A stretch of 64,000 nt of DNA from Thelonectria olida. Lineage: Eukaryota > Ascomycota > Sordariomycetes > Hypocreales > Nectriaceae. This document shows, one piece after another, positions 44,851 through 55,612 of this stretch. The stretch's first letter is position 1. Each line of letters opens with the position of its first letter. Both the position numbers and the translations under genes were made by a program. Under the pieces are notes generated by a model that saw only the letters and a program-made list of their open reading frames with translations, was not told the DNA's origin and did no database searches. Where the stretch lies: positions 310,001 to 374,000 of the forward strand of contig JAGPYM010000021.1 in assembly GCA_020736575.1 (NCBI GenBank), written 5' to 3'.

Positions 44851-46200
44851 TCAGAAGAAGCACTTTAACGCGACCATCCACATCGCCCACGCCACGCCAA
44901 GCATCCCCAAACAGCCTATCAAGAACACGCCAAAATAAAACGCCTCCACCGGCCTGGCAATCAGAGACGGTCTGGGGGGTGACCGCTCATTGTCCTCCTT
45001 GCCTGTCAGCTTATCCATCCTTGGAACGTGCTTGAAGTCCAGCTTGGAACCGCCATTTAGACCTGCCTTGCTCTGAATGACTGCCTCGTGCAACAGGTTC
45101 TTCCAGAACCGAGTCACTCGGCGATCGATCGAAGGGATCGTCTGTTGAGCAAGGGCGAGCACCCTCACCAACCAGCAATGGCCCTTGAAGCAAGCGTAGG
45201 GGAACCAGCCAGGCCGTCCAAGACCCAGCGAGTCACAGAGCCCATCGCCATTGAGAACTCGGCTCCCGGCTTCGATGAATTGGGCCGAGACATTGAAGGG
45301 AGGTAAATCTTTGAGACACTCGACGAAATTGTGCCCGACGATCAGCGACGTGGGGGTGACGTGCAGCTCGTGGATGAGCATGCTTTCCATGACGGCCTTC
45401 GCCTTCGGCACAGTCGCAAAGTACTCATCTGGCGTGCCGAGAACATAGCCCAAATATCGGAACAAGGCGATATAATCGGCAATTTCTTGCTTGTCTGGAT
45501 ACACGCCCATCTGCGGTAGCTGCAGCCACATGTGGTTGCAAGCAAAGGTGGTGATGGAATGAATCGAGTCCAGCGTGTTGACTGGCACGCCAAACTTTTC
45601 CACGTCAAAGTAGTCGGGTCGGGACTTGACCAGCTTCATGATGCGCTGCCGAACGGAAGAGTGAAGCAGGCGCACGCGGACTGTAGTGGTATGGCCTTCT
45701 CCGCCAGGTTTGACGGCCTCGAGAGACTTGGTGGCCTGCAGAACAAACTGGAACGTCTCCAGGAGCCTTCGCAGCAAGACGCGGGTCGAAAAGCCGCCTG
45801 TTCTGACCAGGACCTCGACCACACCGGACGCGGCTGAGTTCTCGCCCATGAAGCCCTGGAAGGCGAAGCCCATGAGATTTGCAGCGGCATAGCGATAGAA
45901 GAACTTCTGGCCGCGCTCGAGCTGCTCCCAATCCACCCACTCGGGGACGGTGTGGACTTGGCCCCAGAATTTGGCGAGCGTCTCGTCGTGTTCGTGGTTG
46001 TCGCGGAGGAGCGCGTAAAGATCAGTTCGCGGGTGACTTGCGCCCTCACTTTCTCTCTGCTTCTTCGCGATATCTTGTAGCTTGTCGACGACTTGACTGC
46101 CCAATTCATCATATTGGTAGCGGAGAGGGTCCGTCTCCTCTCGAGGGAGATGGAGCTTGGTCCACTCGAACTCGTAGTTGCCGAACTTGCGAGTCGCCAT
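44851..46200 (-). CDS. MpaB/rubber-oxygenase-type (DUF2236) protein, membrane-anchored
   Basis: Single exon, 449 residues. The family includes the ER-bound haem oxygenase MpaB, which oxidatively cleaves a farnesyl chain in mycophenolic acid biosynthesis, and latex-clearing proteins that cleave polyisoprene. Visible features: AANLMGFAFQGFMGENSAAS, the conserved TGGFSTRVLLRRLLETFQFV, RVRLLHSSVRQRI with the likely haem-region His near 180, TTFACNHMWLQLPQMGVYPD, and FRYLGYVLGTPDEYFA. The last 31 residues form a hydrophobic C-terminal anchor (EAFYFGVFLIGCLGML and onward), consistent with an ER membrane. It is divergent from the terpene synthase, with 471 bases between the two start codons, so an isoprenoid substrate is an attractive inference. 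Family members also occur outside clusters, so activity is not proven. Confidence 0.88.
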   Translation of the reverse strand: MATRKFGNYEFEWTKLHLPREETDPLRYQYDELGSQVVDKLQDIAKKQRESEGASHPRTDLYALLRDNHEHDETLAKFWGQVHTVPEWVDWEQLERGQKFFYRYAAANLMGFAFQGFMGENSAASGVVEVLVRTGGFSTRVLLRRLLETFQFVLQATKSLEAVKPGGEGHTTTVRVRLLHSSVRQRIMKLVKSRPDYFDVEKFGVPVNTLDSIHSITTFACNHMWLQLPQMGVYPDKQEIADYIALFRYLGYVLGTPDEYFATVPKAKAVMESMLIHELHVTPTSLIVGHNFVECLKDLPPFNVSAQFIEAGSRVLNGDGLCDSLGLGRPGWFPYACFKGHCWLVRVLALAQQTIPSIDRRVTRFWKNLLHEAVIQSKAGLNGGSKLDFKHVPRMDKLTGKEDNERSPPRPSLIARPVEAFYFGVFLIGCLGMLGVAWAMWMVALKCFF

Positions 46201-46671
46201 CTGGGAAGAATGATGGAATGACGAAACCTAGGCAATGCCGTCTGAAGCAATAGTTATTCTTCAAGTGGCTGGCTGGACGTAAGCGGATGTGGTCATCGGC
46301 AATAGCGCTTACGCACGCAAGGAAAGGGAGAATGTCACTTGTGCCGGGGCGTGAGACCGGATTTCCAATCGTTCAAGTATACTGCCACAGGGACATCGAC
46401 GCCTTGCCTCTTGTGACGTAGCTATGCATGCTCTCCACTGATAATGGAAAAGAGATCAGCGATTCGAGCCGACGACCCCTGTTTCTCAGCTCGAGTTGGA
46501 GACTTGTGGCTGCGCCGTCTGTCGAGTCACCCCCTAGGGCCTTTAGGCTAGCGACTGGGTAAATCAAGTCGGGCTTGACAATGAGGACACGCTTAATAAG
46601 AACCCAAGCATAAATATGAAGGTGGTCCTCCAGCCAGAATGAATAGTCCTTAGTTCATACTCGTCATCAAA
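46201..46671. promoter_or_regulatory. Shared divergent promoter of the MpaB-like oxygenase and terpene synthase genes
   Basis: 471 bases between the two start codons, short for this gene-sparse region. Such an arrangement often gives coordinated expression of cluster genes. I could not find a palindromic binding site convincing enough to name a regulator. Confidence 0.5.
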
Positions 46672-48253
46672 ATGGCTTTCCCTATTGTTCTCGTCGTGTT
46701 CTTGGGCGGCTGGTTCTTGGTCCGGCTCGCCCGCAGGCATCTCGCATCCAGACGTAAACATCTTAGCCATGAATACAACGACAAGGAAGGCGGTCAAGAA
46801 GCTGAACGTATCGAAGTTCTTATCCCCGATATGTTCCAGTCGTTCTTGAAGCAGCCACCCCGAGTCAACCCACACTACGAAACCGTCAAGTTGGAGTCAG
46901 AGAAATGGATCAACGAGTTCGTCATTGGGTTCCTTTCCAACGCCCACTCAGGGCCAGGCTTTTAACACGGAGCTAGGTTCTGTTCTTTTGATGCGAGAAC
47001 GATACACGCGGTGCACAAGTGCGGCTTTTCGTACTTTGTTTCCATCGCAGCTCCTGATGCCCCTCCCACCGAACTTCGAACCCTTTGTGACTGGGGAAAC
47101 TGGGTACGTATGCATATCAAGATGGTTCACACCAATGACTAACCTCATTGCAAGGTATTCCCATACGACGACAGTAAGATTATCCGGTGCCATTTATGAC
47201 GAATCACGCCTGACGCACGATAGTGTTTGATGAGGGCCACCTGCGAGATCAGCCCGAGCAGTCGCAGAAGGTCATGGATAGCTTAATGGCTGCCATGGAG
47301 GGACGAGACGTCACGGAGCCGAAGCTACCAATTGTGAAAGTTCACGACAGTGTTGTTGAGCGAATAGCTGCGGTAAGATCCTTGAAGTTTTGTGAAGAGC
47401 TGAACTAACACGCCTGCAGAAATGTTCTCGTGGTAATAACACTCATTGGCTGAACACTCAAGCATCATGCTAATATTGGAGTAGGTACACAGCGTCGATT
47501 TGCCGTCACCATGGGATCATATTGCTCTGGTGCACTCAAGCATGTGAATGATACATCCTCCCAGCGCGTTCCGACCCTTGAAGAAATGGTCATGCTCCGG
47601 CGCGAGTCAGCTGGCGTGTCACCCCTGTATCACTTGGTCGAATATGCACACGATCTTAAGGTTCCCGAAGAAGTCTTCAACGATCCCAACATTCAGGAGC
47701 TCGAGACACTTGGCATTGACATGGTTTCCATGTAAGTTCGATGGCCCTTTAAGCTAGCCGAGCGTATCAGGATGATACTGACCACAAGTAGCGTCAACGA
47801 TACCATGTCGTATCGCAAGGAAGAGGTAAGATCCATGCCGACCCCCGTGCGCAGCTCATTGACTAACATGAATAGGGTGACGGAGTGCCACATAACATGG
47901 TGGCTGCCTGCCGAAGGAACGGCATGTCCGCACAAGAGGCCTTCGACACTGTAGGCGAACTTTTTAAAGGGCGCTGTCGTCGGTGGGATCTCGCAGAAGC
48001 TCGAGTCCGTAGCTTCGGTGAAAACGTCGACCCCCATGTCAAAGCATACATCGAGGGGATCAAGAATACGGTCAAGGCCAATCTGTACTGGAGGTAAGAG
48101 TGAGCATTCCCAATGTTGTGGTACTATTTCTAACGCTCGGCGCATAGTTTCAAATCTCAACGGTACTTTGGCCGCAATGCTGACGAGGTTCGACGAACTC
48201 GGAAGACTACTGTCCTCGCGCAGCCTTCATTCCTCGTAAAGGCGAAGGTATGA
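46672..48253 (+). CDS. Class I terpene synthase (probable sesquiterpene cyclase) with N-terminal hydrophobic segment
   Basis: Exons 46672-46916, 46977-47103, 47155-47173, 47224-47372, 47420-47432, 47485-47731, 47792-47825, 47876-48093 and 48148-48253, 385 residues, each junction in phase. The enzyme ionises a prenyl diphosphate with Mg2+ and cyclises it. Motifs: LKQPPRVNPHYE, FSYFVSIAAPDAPP, the Asp-rich metal motif FPYDDMFDEGHLRD (split by intron 3 after DD), GTQRRFAVTMGSYCSGAL, PLYHLVEYAHDLKVPEEVF, and the NSE motif VNDTMSYRKEEGDGVPHN, ending with SQRYFGRNADEVRRTRK. Both metal sites are complete, so it should be active. Odd points: a 13-base exon at 47420-47432, and residues 3-18 (FPIVLVVFLGGWFLVR) that look like a membrane anchor followed by Arg/Lys, unusual for a soluble cyclase. 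An unrecognised 5' intron could remove that segment. Confidence 0.92.
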
Positions 48254-49007
48254 AAGTCTGAACAACTGGTTCAACGGATGGCACCGCGCCGTTTGATTCG
48301 GAAATAAACTAGATATAGACGGTACGGCATAGATAGACTGTGGATTAGGCATAGATGGACGTTAGACATTGTTTGATGACTAAGTGAGACGCCATATGAA
48401 AAGAATCAAAGTTATACTAAAATTGTCCCATCAGATTTGTGTTTAAATTTAGAGATTTGAGATATAGGTAAGCATCCGAACAGAAGCTAGATTGCATTTG
48501 TGGCCCTTACCTAAATAACGTTCCATTCTGAGCTGAAGCGCGAAGCGCGAAGCGCGAAGCGCGAAGCGCGAAGCGCGAAGACAGCTCTCATGTAAGCGTC
48601 CCGTCCACTTATGCTCGCGACACACTTACTTCTTATTAAGAACCTCAGTACCAGAAACCAGAACTAGTCAACAAGGGTAGAGTTGGTATGATTAGCTCTC
48701 TTCCATTAGCATTCACCTCTAAACCTGCTTCAGCTTCACCAGAGGCGACTGCACCGATAACGTCTCATGGGCGCGGAGGATAAACGATCATGTAAGCTGG
48801 AGGTATGATAGGAGCAATCTTGTAAAGCATTTAAAGGTATTTCATAGTATACTTAACAAGGTTATTAACTGATATTTTCGATATACATAGCCATTACAAT
48901 AGCGGCTTCGTTGTTGAGATTGGGAACTTGTATTTGTTACAGTGCACGTATTAAGGAAAGTAGTATAAGGTGACTACCTGAGTAATCTATTTAATAGGGT
49001 ACCCTAT
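48254..49007. other. Intergenic with 7-base tandem repeat
   Basis: About 750 bases between convergent genes, mostly AT-rich after 48800. The tandem repeat is listed separately. No gene. Confidence 0.4.
48535..48580. repeat. Tandem repeat, unit CGAAGCG, about 6.6 copies
   Basis: A perfect 7-base repeat running without a mismatch over 46 bases, downstream of the terpene synthase. The perfect copies suggest recent slippage expansion, so length is likely to vary between strains. Confidence 0.9.
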
Positions 49008-52000
49008 CTACCAGCCGCCTGCAAATGTGTAAATCAAACAACCCATCTGAATCTTTCCACCTACACCACCATTATTGCCTGCAGATTTAAGTTAGCATTC
49101 TCTTGAAGAAACCAGTTAGCTTCGGGTTATAGACTTACACTTTTCAAAGTTCTGCCTCATGATCAGATAAGCTGTTAGGTCACTCTCATCGCCGCCCTGA
49201 CCCAGAGGCCATTTCATGTTCTGCTCGTCCACTTCTGTTACGCATCCTTCTGCCCATTCAACTGTAAAGTCATAGAGAGCGTCGCCCTTAGTCTGGGACC
49301 AGTTCCAGGTGGGCGAATCTTCGGTGAAGACCCAGCCGTCGTCTGGCTCCTCGCCGCTGAAATCCTCGCATAAGTCATCCTGCGTGCCTGGGTCGACCGC
49401 GTCATGATCCGAGGGCTCATCAAAGCACTCCCTCTCCCCCGCCGCAAGCGGTATCACAGTTGCGATTGGTTCCGCGGAAGTGGTTGGCTCTTCTTCCGCC
49501 GTGGAAGTGGCTGGTGCATCAGTTGTGGAAGAATCGTCAGCGGTTGTTGATGTATCAGTTGTGGAAGAATGGTCGGTGGTTGTTGGTGCATCAGTTGTCG
49601 AAGATTCTGCAGTGGTTGCCGATGCATCGCTCGTGAACAGGGAGTCGAGCTGAGACTGCGCCCAGTCCGCGGCCGCTTGCATGTCGCTTTCTGAGTCCAA
49701 GGTGGCGGGCCATGTCTCCAGGGGTACTGGGTATGTTCCAACTACATAGGTACCCGTATAACTGGTGACCATTGTCTCACTGGTGGTCCTGGTTGTGTCT
49801 TCAACATCACATCCGTATACTGTACCGCAAGCCGAGGAAACGGCAGTATTAGTTGTGGCAGTATTTGTACCACTAACAGAAACAGCAAAAGAAGTACTGA
49901 GGACGCATAGCTCTGCGGACTCGGTTTCACACTGAGTGGGCTCAGAGCTAAATGTCGGGGTATTGTCTGGTCCAACACTGTGGCACATGTGTTAGTTTAG
50001 AAAAGCTCAATCAGTTTTGGTCGATTCAATAGGGGCGTACGTGAATTCTGGCCAGTCCGGAAGAGTTCCGCGGATATCGATAGTGATGGGAAACTGCACT
50101 GAGATTTTTGGTGGTCCCCTATTGAGGTGTTAGAATTATCTTGACAAGCAGCGAGAAGCCGTGGTTTTACGTACGGTGGATGTATCCCTGGCATGTTTGT
50201 GATCAACCATCCGCCGACTCCCCCGACGCAGAAATTGAAGAACCACATGTTGCAAGGTATTACAAACCCATCATCCGTTGCCTGAGGCTCACTCACGGAT
50301 GTTGTTACAGGGACAATGATCAGATCATCGTTGGTGGTTGTTGTAGGCGTGTCATCATTGGTTGATGAGGGTGCTTGGGTGGTGACTTGATCAGGGTTTG
50401 TAGTAGAGGGATTTGTTGTAGCATCCTCCGAAGTAGAAGTTGGCTGTTCGACAGATGTGACTTGCTCTGTAGAGGCTTCGGAGGTGGCAGTGTTTTCTTC
50501 TGAGCTCACGACGCTTTCTGCACTGGATTGATCCGAACCGGATGTAGGCCCTTGGCCTTCAGTCTCAGTTATTCCAGTTGATATTCCTTCAGGCACCGAA
50601 GTGGTGGTAGAGCTTCCCAAAGCACTTGAATCGCCGCTGGTCTGAGAGACTTCAGTGCTCGTGTCGGGCTGAGGCTGTGTGGAAACATTTGATGAAGGAG
50701 ATGATATAGTGTTACCATCTGTGGCCGTAGGATTTGTAGTTGGTCCAGTTGTTTCTGGCGCCGCGGTCTCTGATGCCGTGGTTTCTGGCTCCGTGGTTTC
50801 CGGCTCTGTGGTTTCTAATGCCGTAGTTTCTGGTGCCGTGGTTTCCGGCTCCGTGGTTTCTGGCTCCGTGGTTTCTGGCGCTGTGGTTTCTAGTTCTGTG
50901 GTTTCTGGTGCTGTAGTCTCTGGCTCCGTAGTTTCTGGCTCCGTGGTTCCTAATGCCGTGGTTTCTGGTACCGTGGTTTCTGGTGCCGTGGTTTCTGGTG
51001 CCGTGGTTCCAGAGGAAACCACGGAGCTACCATCGCTTACCGGGTTGCTGCCACTCGCTGATGCTGATACCGTCGATGCGTCAATTGAAGTAACCCCCGT
51101 TGACCCAGTTCCCTCCGTGGGGACGACTGTTGACGTCTGACCGTCCGAGTTTGTGACCACAGTGGCTCCAGTAGTGCCAACAATCGTGGACAACTGACCA
51201 TCCGACTGGGTGACAACTGTACTGCCTGCCTGTGCGCTGCTAGGTGCAAAGACTGTCGATACTTGGCCATCCGAGGTTATAATGGTAGAGATAACATTAG
51301 TCGCGGCACTGGTCAACGTCTCACTCTGGGAGCCGCTAATGACTGAGGAGATGGCAGTTCCTGGGTTTGAACCTCCGGTGGATAAGATTGTTGAGAGTTG
51401 GCCATCGGAATTTGTGACAACGGTGGGGGGGATGACATTTGTGTCAGTAGGATTTGAAAGAACCGTTGAGAGTTGGCCATCTGACTGCGTGATAACAATT
51501 GGGACGGATTGGGTTGTCTCTCCAATGCTGCTGGGAACCACAGTAGACACCTGGCCATTAGGATTTGTGACAACAGTGGGGGGGATGACATTCGTCTCTG
51601 TAGGGTTTGAAAGAACAGTTGAAAGTTGGCCATCCGACTGCGTGATAACAGTTGGAACGGCCGGGGTGCTGCCCGTATTGGCGCCCGAAGGCATAGTAGG
51701 AACTGAGCCGGAGGTGATAGTAGAGACCTCCGTGTCGCCTCCACTGACGGGACTTAAGGTGCTAGATGCAGATTCTGAAGGGGTACTGATTTCTGAACCT
51801 AGGGTAGTGCCAGTTACTGAGCCTGGAGGTGCAGCGGTCTCAGAAACCGGAGAAGTCCCGGTTGCTGAATCTGAAGCAGTGCTGATTGGAGTGTCGAGTG
51901 TTGAACCTGGAACGGTACTGGTTTCTGATCCTAGGGAAGTGCTAGTTTCTGAGCCAGTCTCTTCACCGCCAGGTACAGTGTTGGCATCTGACTTGGTTGA

Positions 52001-52670
52001 GATAGAACTACCCACAGCTGGGTTGGTCGTTGCCTTCAAAGACTTGTCAGTATGAATGCCGTCAAGAAGATAAATACACTCACCGAGCTTCCCCCATCCA
52101 GGATCGTGGTTTGAGATCCGGTGGGCTCTCCACTTCCTCCTGGTGGAGAAGTGTAGTCGTTGGTTGAAGCTGGGGTGTCTGTTTCTGTTGGTTGCTTACC
52201 TGTACTAGGTGAAGCAACATACGCCGTCGAAGTATAGGTTGATAGAGAAGAAATAACATGGTCGCTAGTAGGAGACACGGGGACTGGCTTGACTATGGTG
52301 ACGATGGTTGTAAAGCAATCAGAAGGCTTCGTGGAAATGTGCTCTGGTGGGTAGCACAGCTCATTCTTGCCGCACTTCCAGCCTTCTCGGCAACAACCAA
52401 AGCCACAGCACTCCTTGTCTATTTAAGACGTTAGAATTGAATTATCGAGGCTTTGGAGATTTAAGGAATGAAATACGTACTCGGACTACATGCGTGCTCG
52501 GCATGTCCATGTTTCCTCGGACAGCATGTGTCGCCTTCTTCCAAGACACGACATACATGTCCGCAAAGACAGGACCCGCGGCCGCATTCATGGCCGTAAT
52601 GGGGTCGGAGGGCCTCCGTCAATGGGATGCCTAGGAACAGAAGCAATGATGTAGTGGAAGAAAGCCTCAT
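49008..52670 (-). CDS. Large Ser/Thr-rich cell-surface protein with N-terminal chitin-binding-type Cys domain
   Basis: Exons 52670-52481, 52418-52084, 52042-50175, 50118-50041, 49977-49139 and 49078-49008, 1126 residues, all in phase. Residues 1-20 are a signal peptide (MRLSSTTSLLLFLGIPLTEA). Two Cys clusters follow (CGRGSCLCGHVC...CCPRKHG, then NKECCGFGCCREGWKCGKNE); the second has the CBM18/hevein-like spacing and suggests chitin binding. About 620 residues of Ser/Thr-rich sequence come next: repeats built on TVVTNSDGQLSTVL, then PETTAPETTEPETT. Exons 4-5 (GPPKISVQFPITIDIRG, TVGPDNTPTFSSEPTQCETE) resemble, from memory, the region after the catalytic domain in some fungal GH18 chitinases, but no GH18 domain is present. 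The end is CNNGGVGGKIQMGCLIYTFA. Likely a heavily O-glycosylated wall-bound or secreted adhesin. No GPI signal is evident at the C-terminus. Confidence 0.85.
50750..51010. repeat. Coding tandem repeat (12-18-base units, PETT motif)
   Basis: Within exon 3 of the surface protein. Plus-strand units are variants of GTGGTTTCTGGC plus CCC/GCC spacer codons, encoding ETTAPETTEP on the minus strand. At least 20 imperfect copies. Such tracts commonly vary in copy number and change adhesin length. Confidence 0.85.
51140..51690. repeat. Coding repeat around the SDGQLSTV motif
   Basis: Within exon 3 of the surface protein, at least seven diverged copies of a 30-50-residue unit centred on (V/I)(V/I)T(N/Q)SDGQ(L/V)ST(V/I). 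Two long units, roughly 51370-51490 and 51560-51680, are nearly identical at the DNA level, pointing to recent duplication. Confidence 0.75.
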
Positions 52671-54179
52671 CTTGGCCGTCTGGCTTGTTTACCAAGCAAC
52701 TCGCTCGTTTTTCAAAGGACTTACTTGCACAGACTTGAGCTGGGAATTGTTGCAGACGCGCTAGATATAAGCGCAAGACTATTTGAAGAAGCTTGAATGA
52801 TATCGGACTTGGATCTACGAGGCAGGGCAGCAGGGGAAGTTTGGTTGGCCGAAGACAAGCCCGGAATTAATCAAACTCTCACCTCTAGTTGGAATCCACA
52901 CAATCACCATATCTGATTATTCACAAGTCTGCTGGCACCACCATCTCCAAGAATTTGCCATTCGATACGACCAACAGAGGCTTGGACATGCTAAGTGGGC
53001 ATAATCTTTACGCAGGCTGAAAGCCGGTAATATCTGAAACAGTCAGTGCTGTGCATACGGCGGAGGATGACGGCTGATAGATCAGTTGACAACAGACTTC
53101 TGGTCCCGGCCATGAACTGACTTGGGATAATAGCTAGAAGAATGCCGAAAGTAGAACCCGATTCCGAAATACGAGGATAATCCCGCATTCAACCCAGGCC
53201 GTACGACTGCGGCTCGAACCTAAATGATAAATCCTCCATGTATGAAACATTCCCAGCAGCAAAATCATCTACATGAAATACTTGGGATGAGCTTGAACCT
53301 AGTCTATTTGGTCATGTTGGTTCTGTTCTTTTCATGAGCAGAAATACGAAGGGTCATTTGCCAAAAATGCCTCGCACAGCGAACACGCCAAACGGCCTCG
53401 GCCCCCAAACTTCTACGCATGCGAAATACCTGGCTGTGAAATATTTCATTTATCTGAGACAGGTGATACGCCGACGTGAAAAGGCAGTACTAATTCTAGC
53501 ATATTTATCATACACATCATCAGGGCCAGACTTTTACACAACCAACAAACTGCACGACACCGTACAGCCCGATCCTTCATGCACCCAACATCTCACTTCC
53601 TCGTATTGGGATTATCTATAGCAGAGACAGGCTTGCTAGTAGCGTAACATTGCAGGCGCAGCAAAGCGATGTTAATTGTCCTTGATGGACTAAACAGCTT
53701 AAACCTAGAACCTAGTTAGTTGCGAGGGGACATACGAGAAGCATTCTTGGCTCACAACCAACACACTTTTACACACAGCCTCAGGTGTCATGCAGAATTC
53801 TCATTCGCCAGACGCATGCTGGATGCCACAGGTCAAATCCTTTGCGGCTGAGCTACAAACTCCATTTCCTCCTACGACAGGGATTATGGAAGACACAGCT
53901 GAAGGCGCAAATGCCTTGGCTCCATTTCGAGAGTGGCATTGACTGTTGGTTGTCTAAAGACTCTATGTTTCATCTTGATTCCTCCTATCCTTCAATTATT
54001 TCCAACCGTGGCTTCGCCTGATTGTCAGGCCTTTCGGTCGATAGACAGGTATGGCGCGGAAAAGAAGTGCCAAGTGAACACTAATCATATAGATCTCTTA
54101 CAAAGTAGGGATATCTGCTGGTGCCGCTGCCTTCTCGTTCTGTCTCTCATGGCTCTCTAATCCCTCGCTTCCTTTTGCC
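52671..54179. other. Intergenic, nothing recognised
   Basis: About 1.5 kb between divergent genes for two secreted proteins. A frame at 53334-53621 (+) lacks support. The segment 53440-53560 is AT-richer. No RNA gene or repeat was recognised. Confidence 0.4.
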
Positions 54180-55483
54180 ATGTTTTCAACAATACATTCC
54201 TTGTCATCTCTTGCCCGAGTGATACAGTTTGCCCTTGCGTTTGGGTCACTCGGGCGGCTTGTCCAAGCCGCTGACAATGATGTCCAAATCACCGACATCT
54301 TCAACGTCAAGACTGATTCCAGCAAGGGCTCCTGCGCTGGAAAAATCGACCTTCTAAACTTTTGGCTCAAGGACGCACGGGAGGTAGCCTCGGCGCCAAT
54401 TGCTGTGGCAGAACGTGCCCTGGAATACGATCAGCCTTCCATGGAATACATGTGGACCTACTTCAAAATCTTGGGCATGGATGAGTCAGACACGCAGACG
54501 GCTCTTAGTATGTTTTCCTGGATTAGAAGTTGGATATACGATATAAGTTTCCTGACTTTTGCGTCTAGACAATCTAAAAGCCGTCAAAGGTTTCCTTGAT
54601 GGCACAACCCCGTCAGATGGGAAGCCATCGCTCTACTGCAATGATGGGTGGCAAGAAAGTTCGTTTTGACCGCATAATCATGCCTTTTCTATGAGCCATT
54701 CCACTAACTTGTTCCAACAGTGAAGCAATGGGAGTCAGCGCCTGACAGCACTCGGGTCGAACGACCGGTCCAACAAGCACTCCAAGGCAAAGATACGTTG
54801 TGGGAAACTTTTGTTGGCTACTACTTTAGATTCTTCTTGAAAAAAAACATGGACTTGACTGACACAAACACCGACGTACCTCCCCAATGTAAGTTGCTCC
54901 GATTATATGACATACTTAGCCCTTTACAGAACCGAAAACTAACATACGGCCTTGTCTAGATCCTTGGTGGGTAGAAGACCTCAAGCAATACTTCTTTGCG
55001 CCACCAGAAGGCGGGAAGACGTGCGAATCTGGGTCAACCCTGGGCTCAGTTTTGCAACAAGTCTCTCCAAGGCTGCTAACACTCTGTCTGGGAAACGACG
55101 GGCTCGGCCGGAAGAATCTCTTGGAAGATACTGATTCCGTAAATTCCGAAGGGGAGTTAGTCGAACCTCGTCGCACCATGTCCCTTACCCTTTACCACGA
55201 AGCTCTCCATATCACTATTGGATCTAGCTCAGACGATTATGCGTGTAAGTTGCAGAAGAAATCCTCGTCCTCACATCGCGCAGTCGAGAGTTAACAATGC
55301 ATCTTAGACGACTTCGATCAAATTACGGGCAAACAAGACTCGTTCAAAACTGGCAGCAGGATAATCGTGACCGAAGCTCTCCAAAACCCCGAGTCGTATA
55401 CCCATTTTGCCTTGGCAACATGGTTGGAGACACAGTATCCCGCGTTTACCTTTACCAGCGGACAGTCAAAGTCGAGGGATTAA
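54180..55483 (+). CDS. Secreted putative zinc metallopeptidase (HExxH)
   Basis: Exons 54180-54507, 54569-54658, 54721-54888, 54960-55244 and 55308-55483, 348 residues, every junction in the same phase (1), which is neat support for the model. An N-terminal signal sequence runs to about residue 30 (FALAFGSLGRLVQAADN). Then ITDIFNVKTDSSKGSCAGKI, WMYT/WTYFKILGMDES, FLDGTTPSDGKPSLYCNDGW, and near residue 275 TLYHEALHITIG with the HExxH zinc motif. The C-terminus (ESYTHFALATWLETQYPAFT) has the late Tyr-x-x-Phe-Ala context seen in deuterolysin/lysine-specific-peptidase-like fungal proteins. The third zinc ligand is not certain. Likely an extracellular protease or protease-like effector. Family assignment is tentative; the secretory route is well supported. 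Confidence 0.75.
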
Positions 55484-55612
55484 GTTGGCTTATTGGCGTC
55501 GGATGGGTGACAGAGTAATCAGTTCTCAAAGAAAGCATCCCCCGAAAGGGAGCGAAGTGCAAGGATTCCTTCCTGCCTGTTTCGATTATCTAGAAATAGG
55601 ATTTGGGGCTCG

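Noticed and set aside
45636..46250. 204-residue minus-strand frame overlapping the MpaB-like gene
   Set aside because: Ser/Arg/Pro-rich off-frame translation of the same strand; the 449-residue frame is the recognised family.
51210..52055. 281-residue plus-strand open frame
   Set aside because: It is the antisense shadow of the Ser/Thr repeat region of the surface protein; the repeat composition keeps several frames open. The minus-strand model has a signal peptide, Cys domain and in-phase introns.
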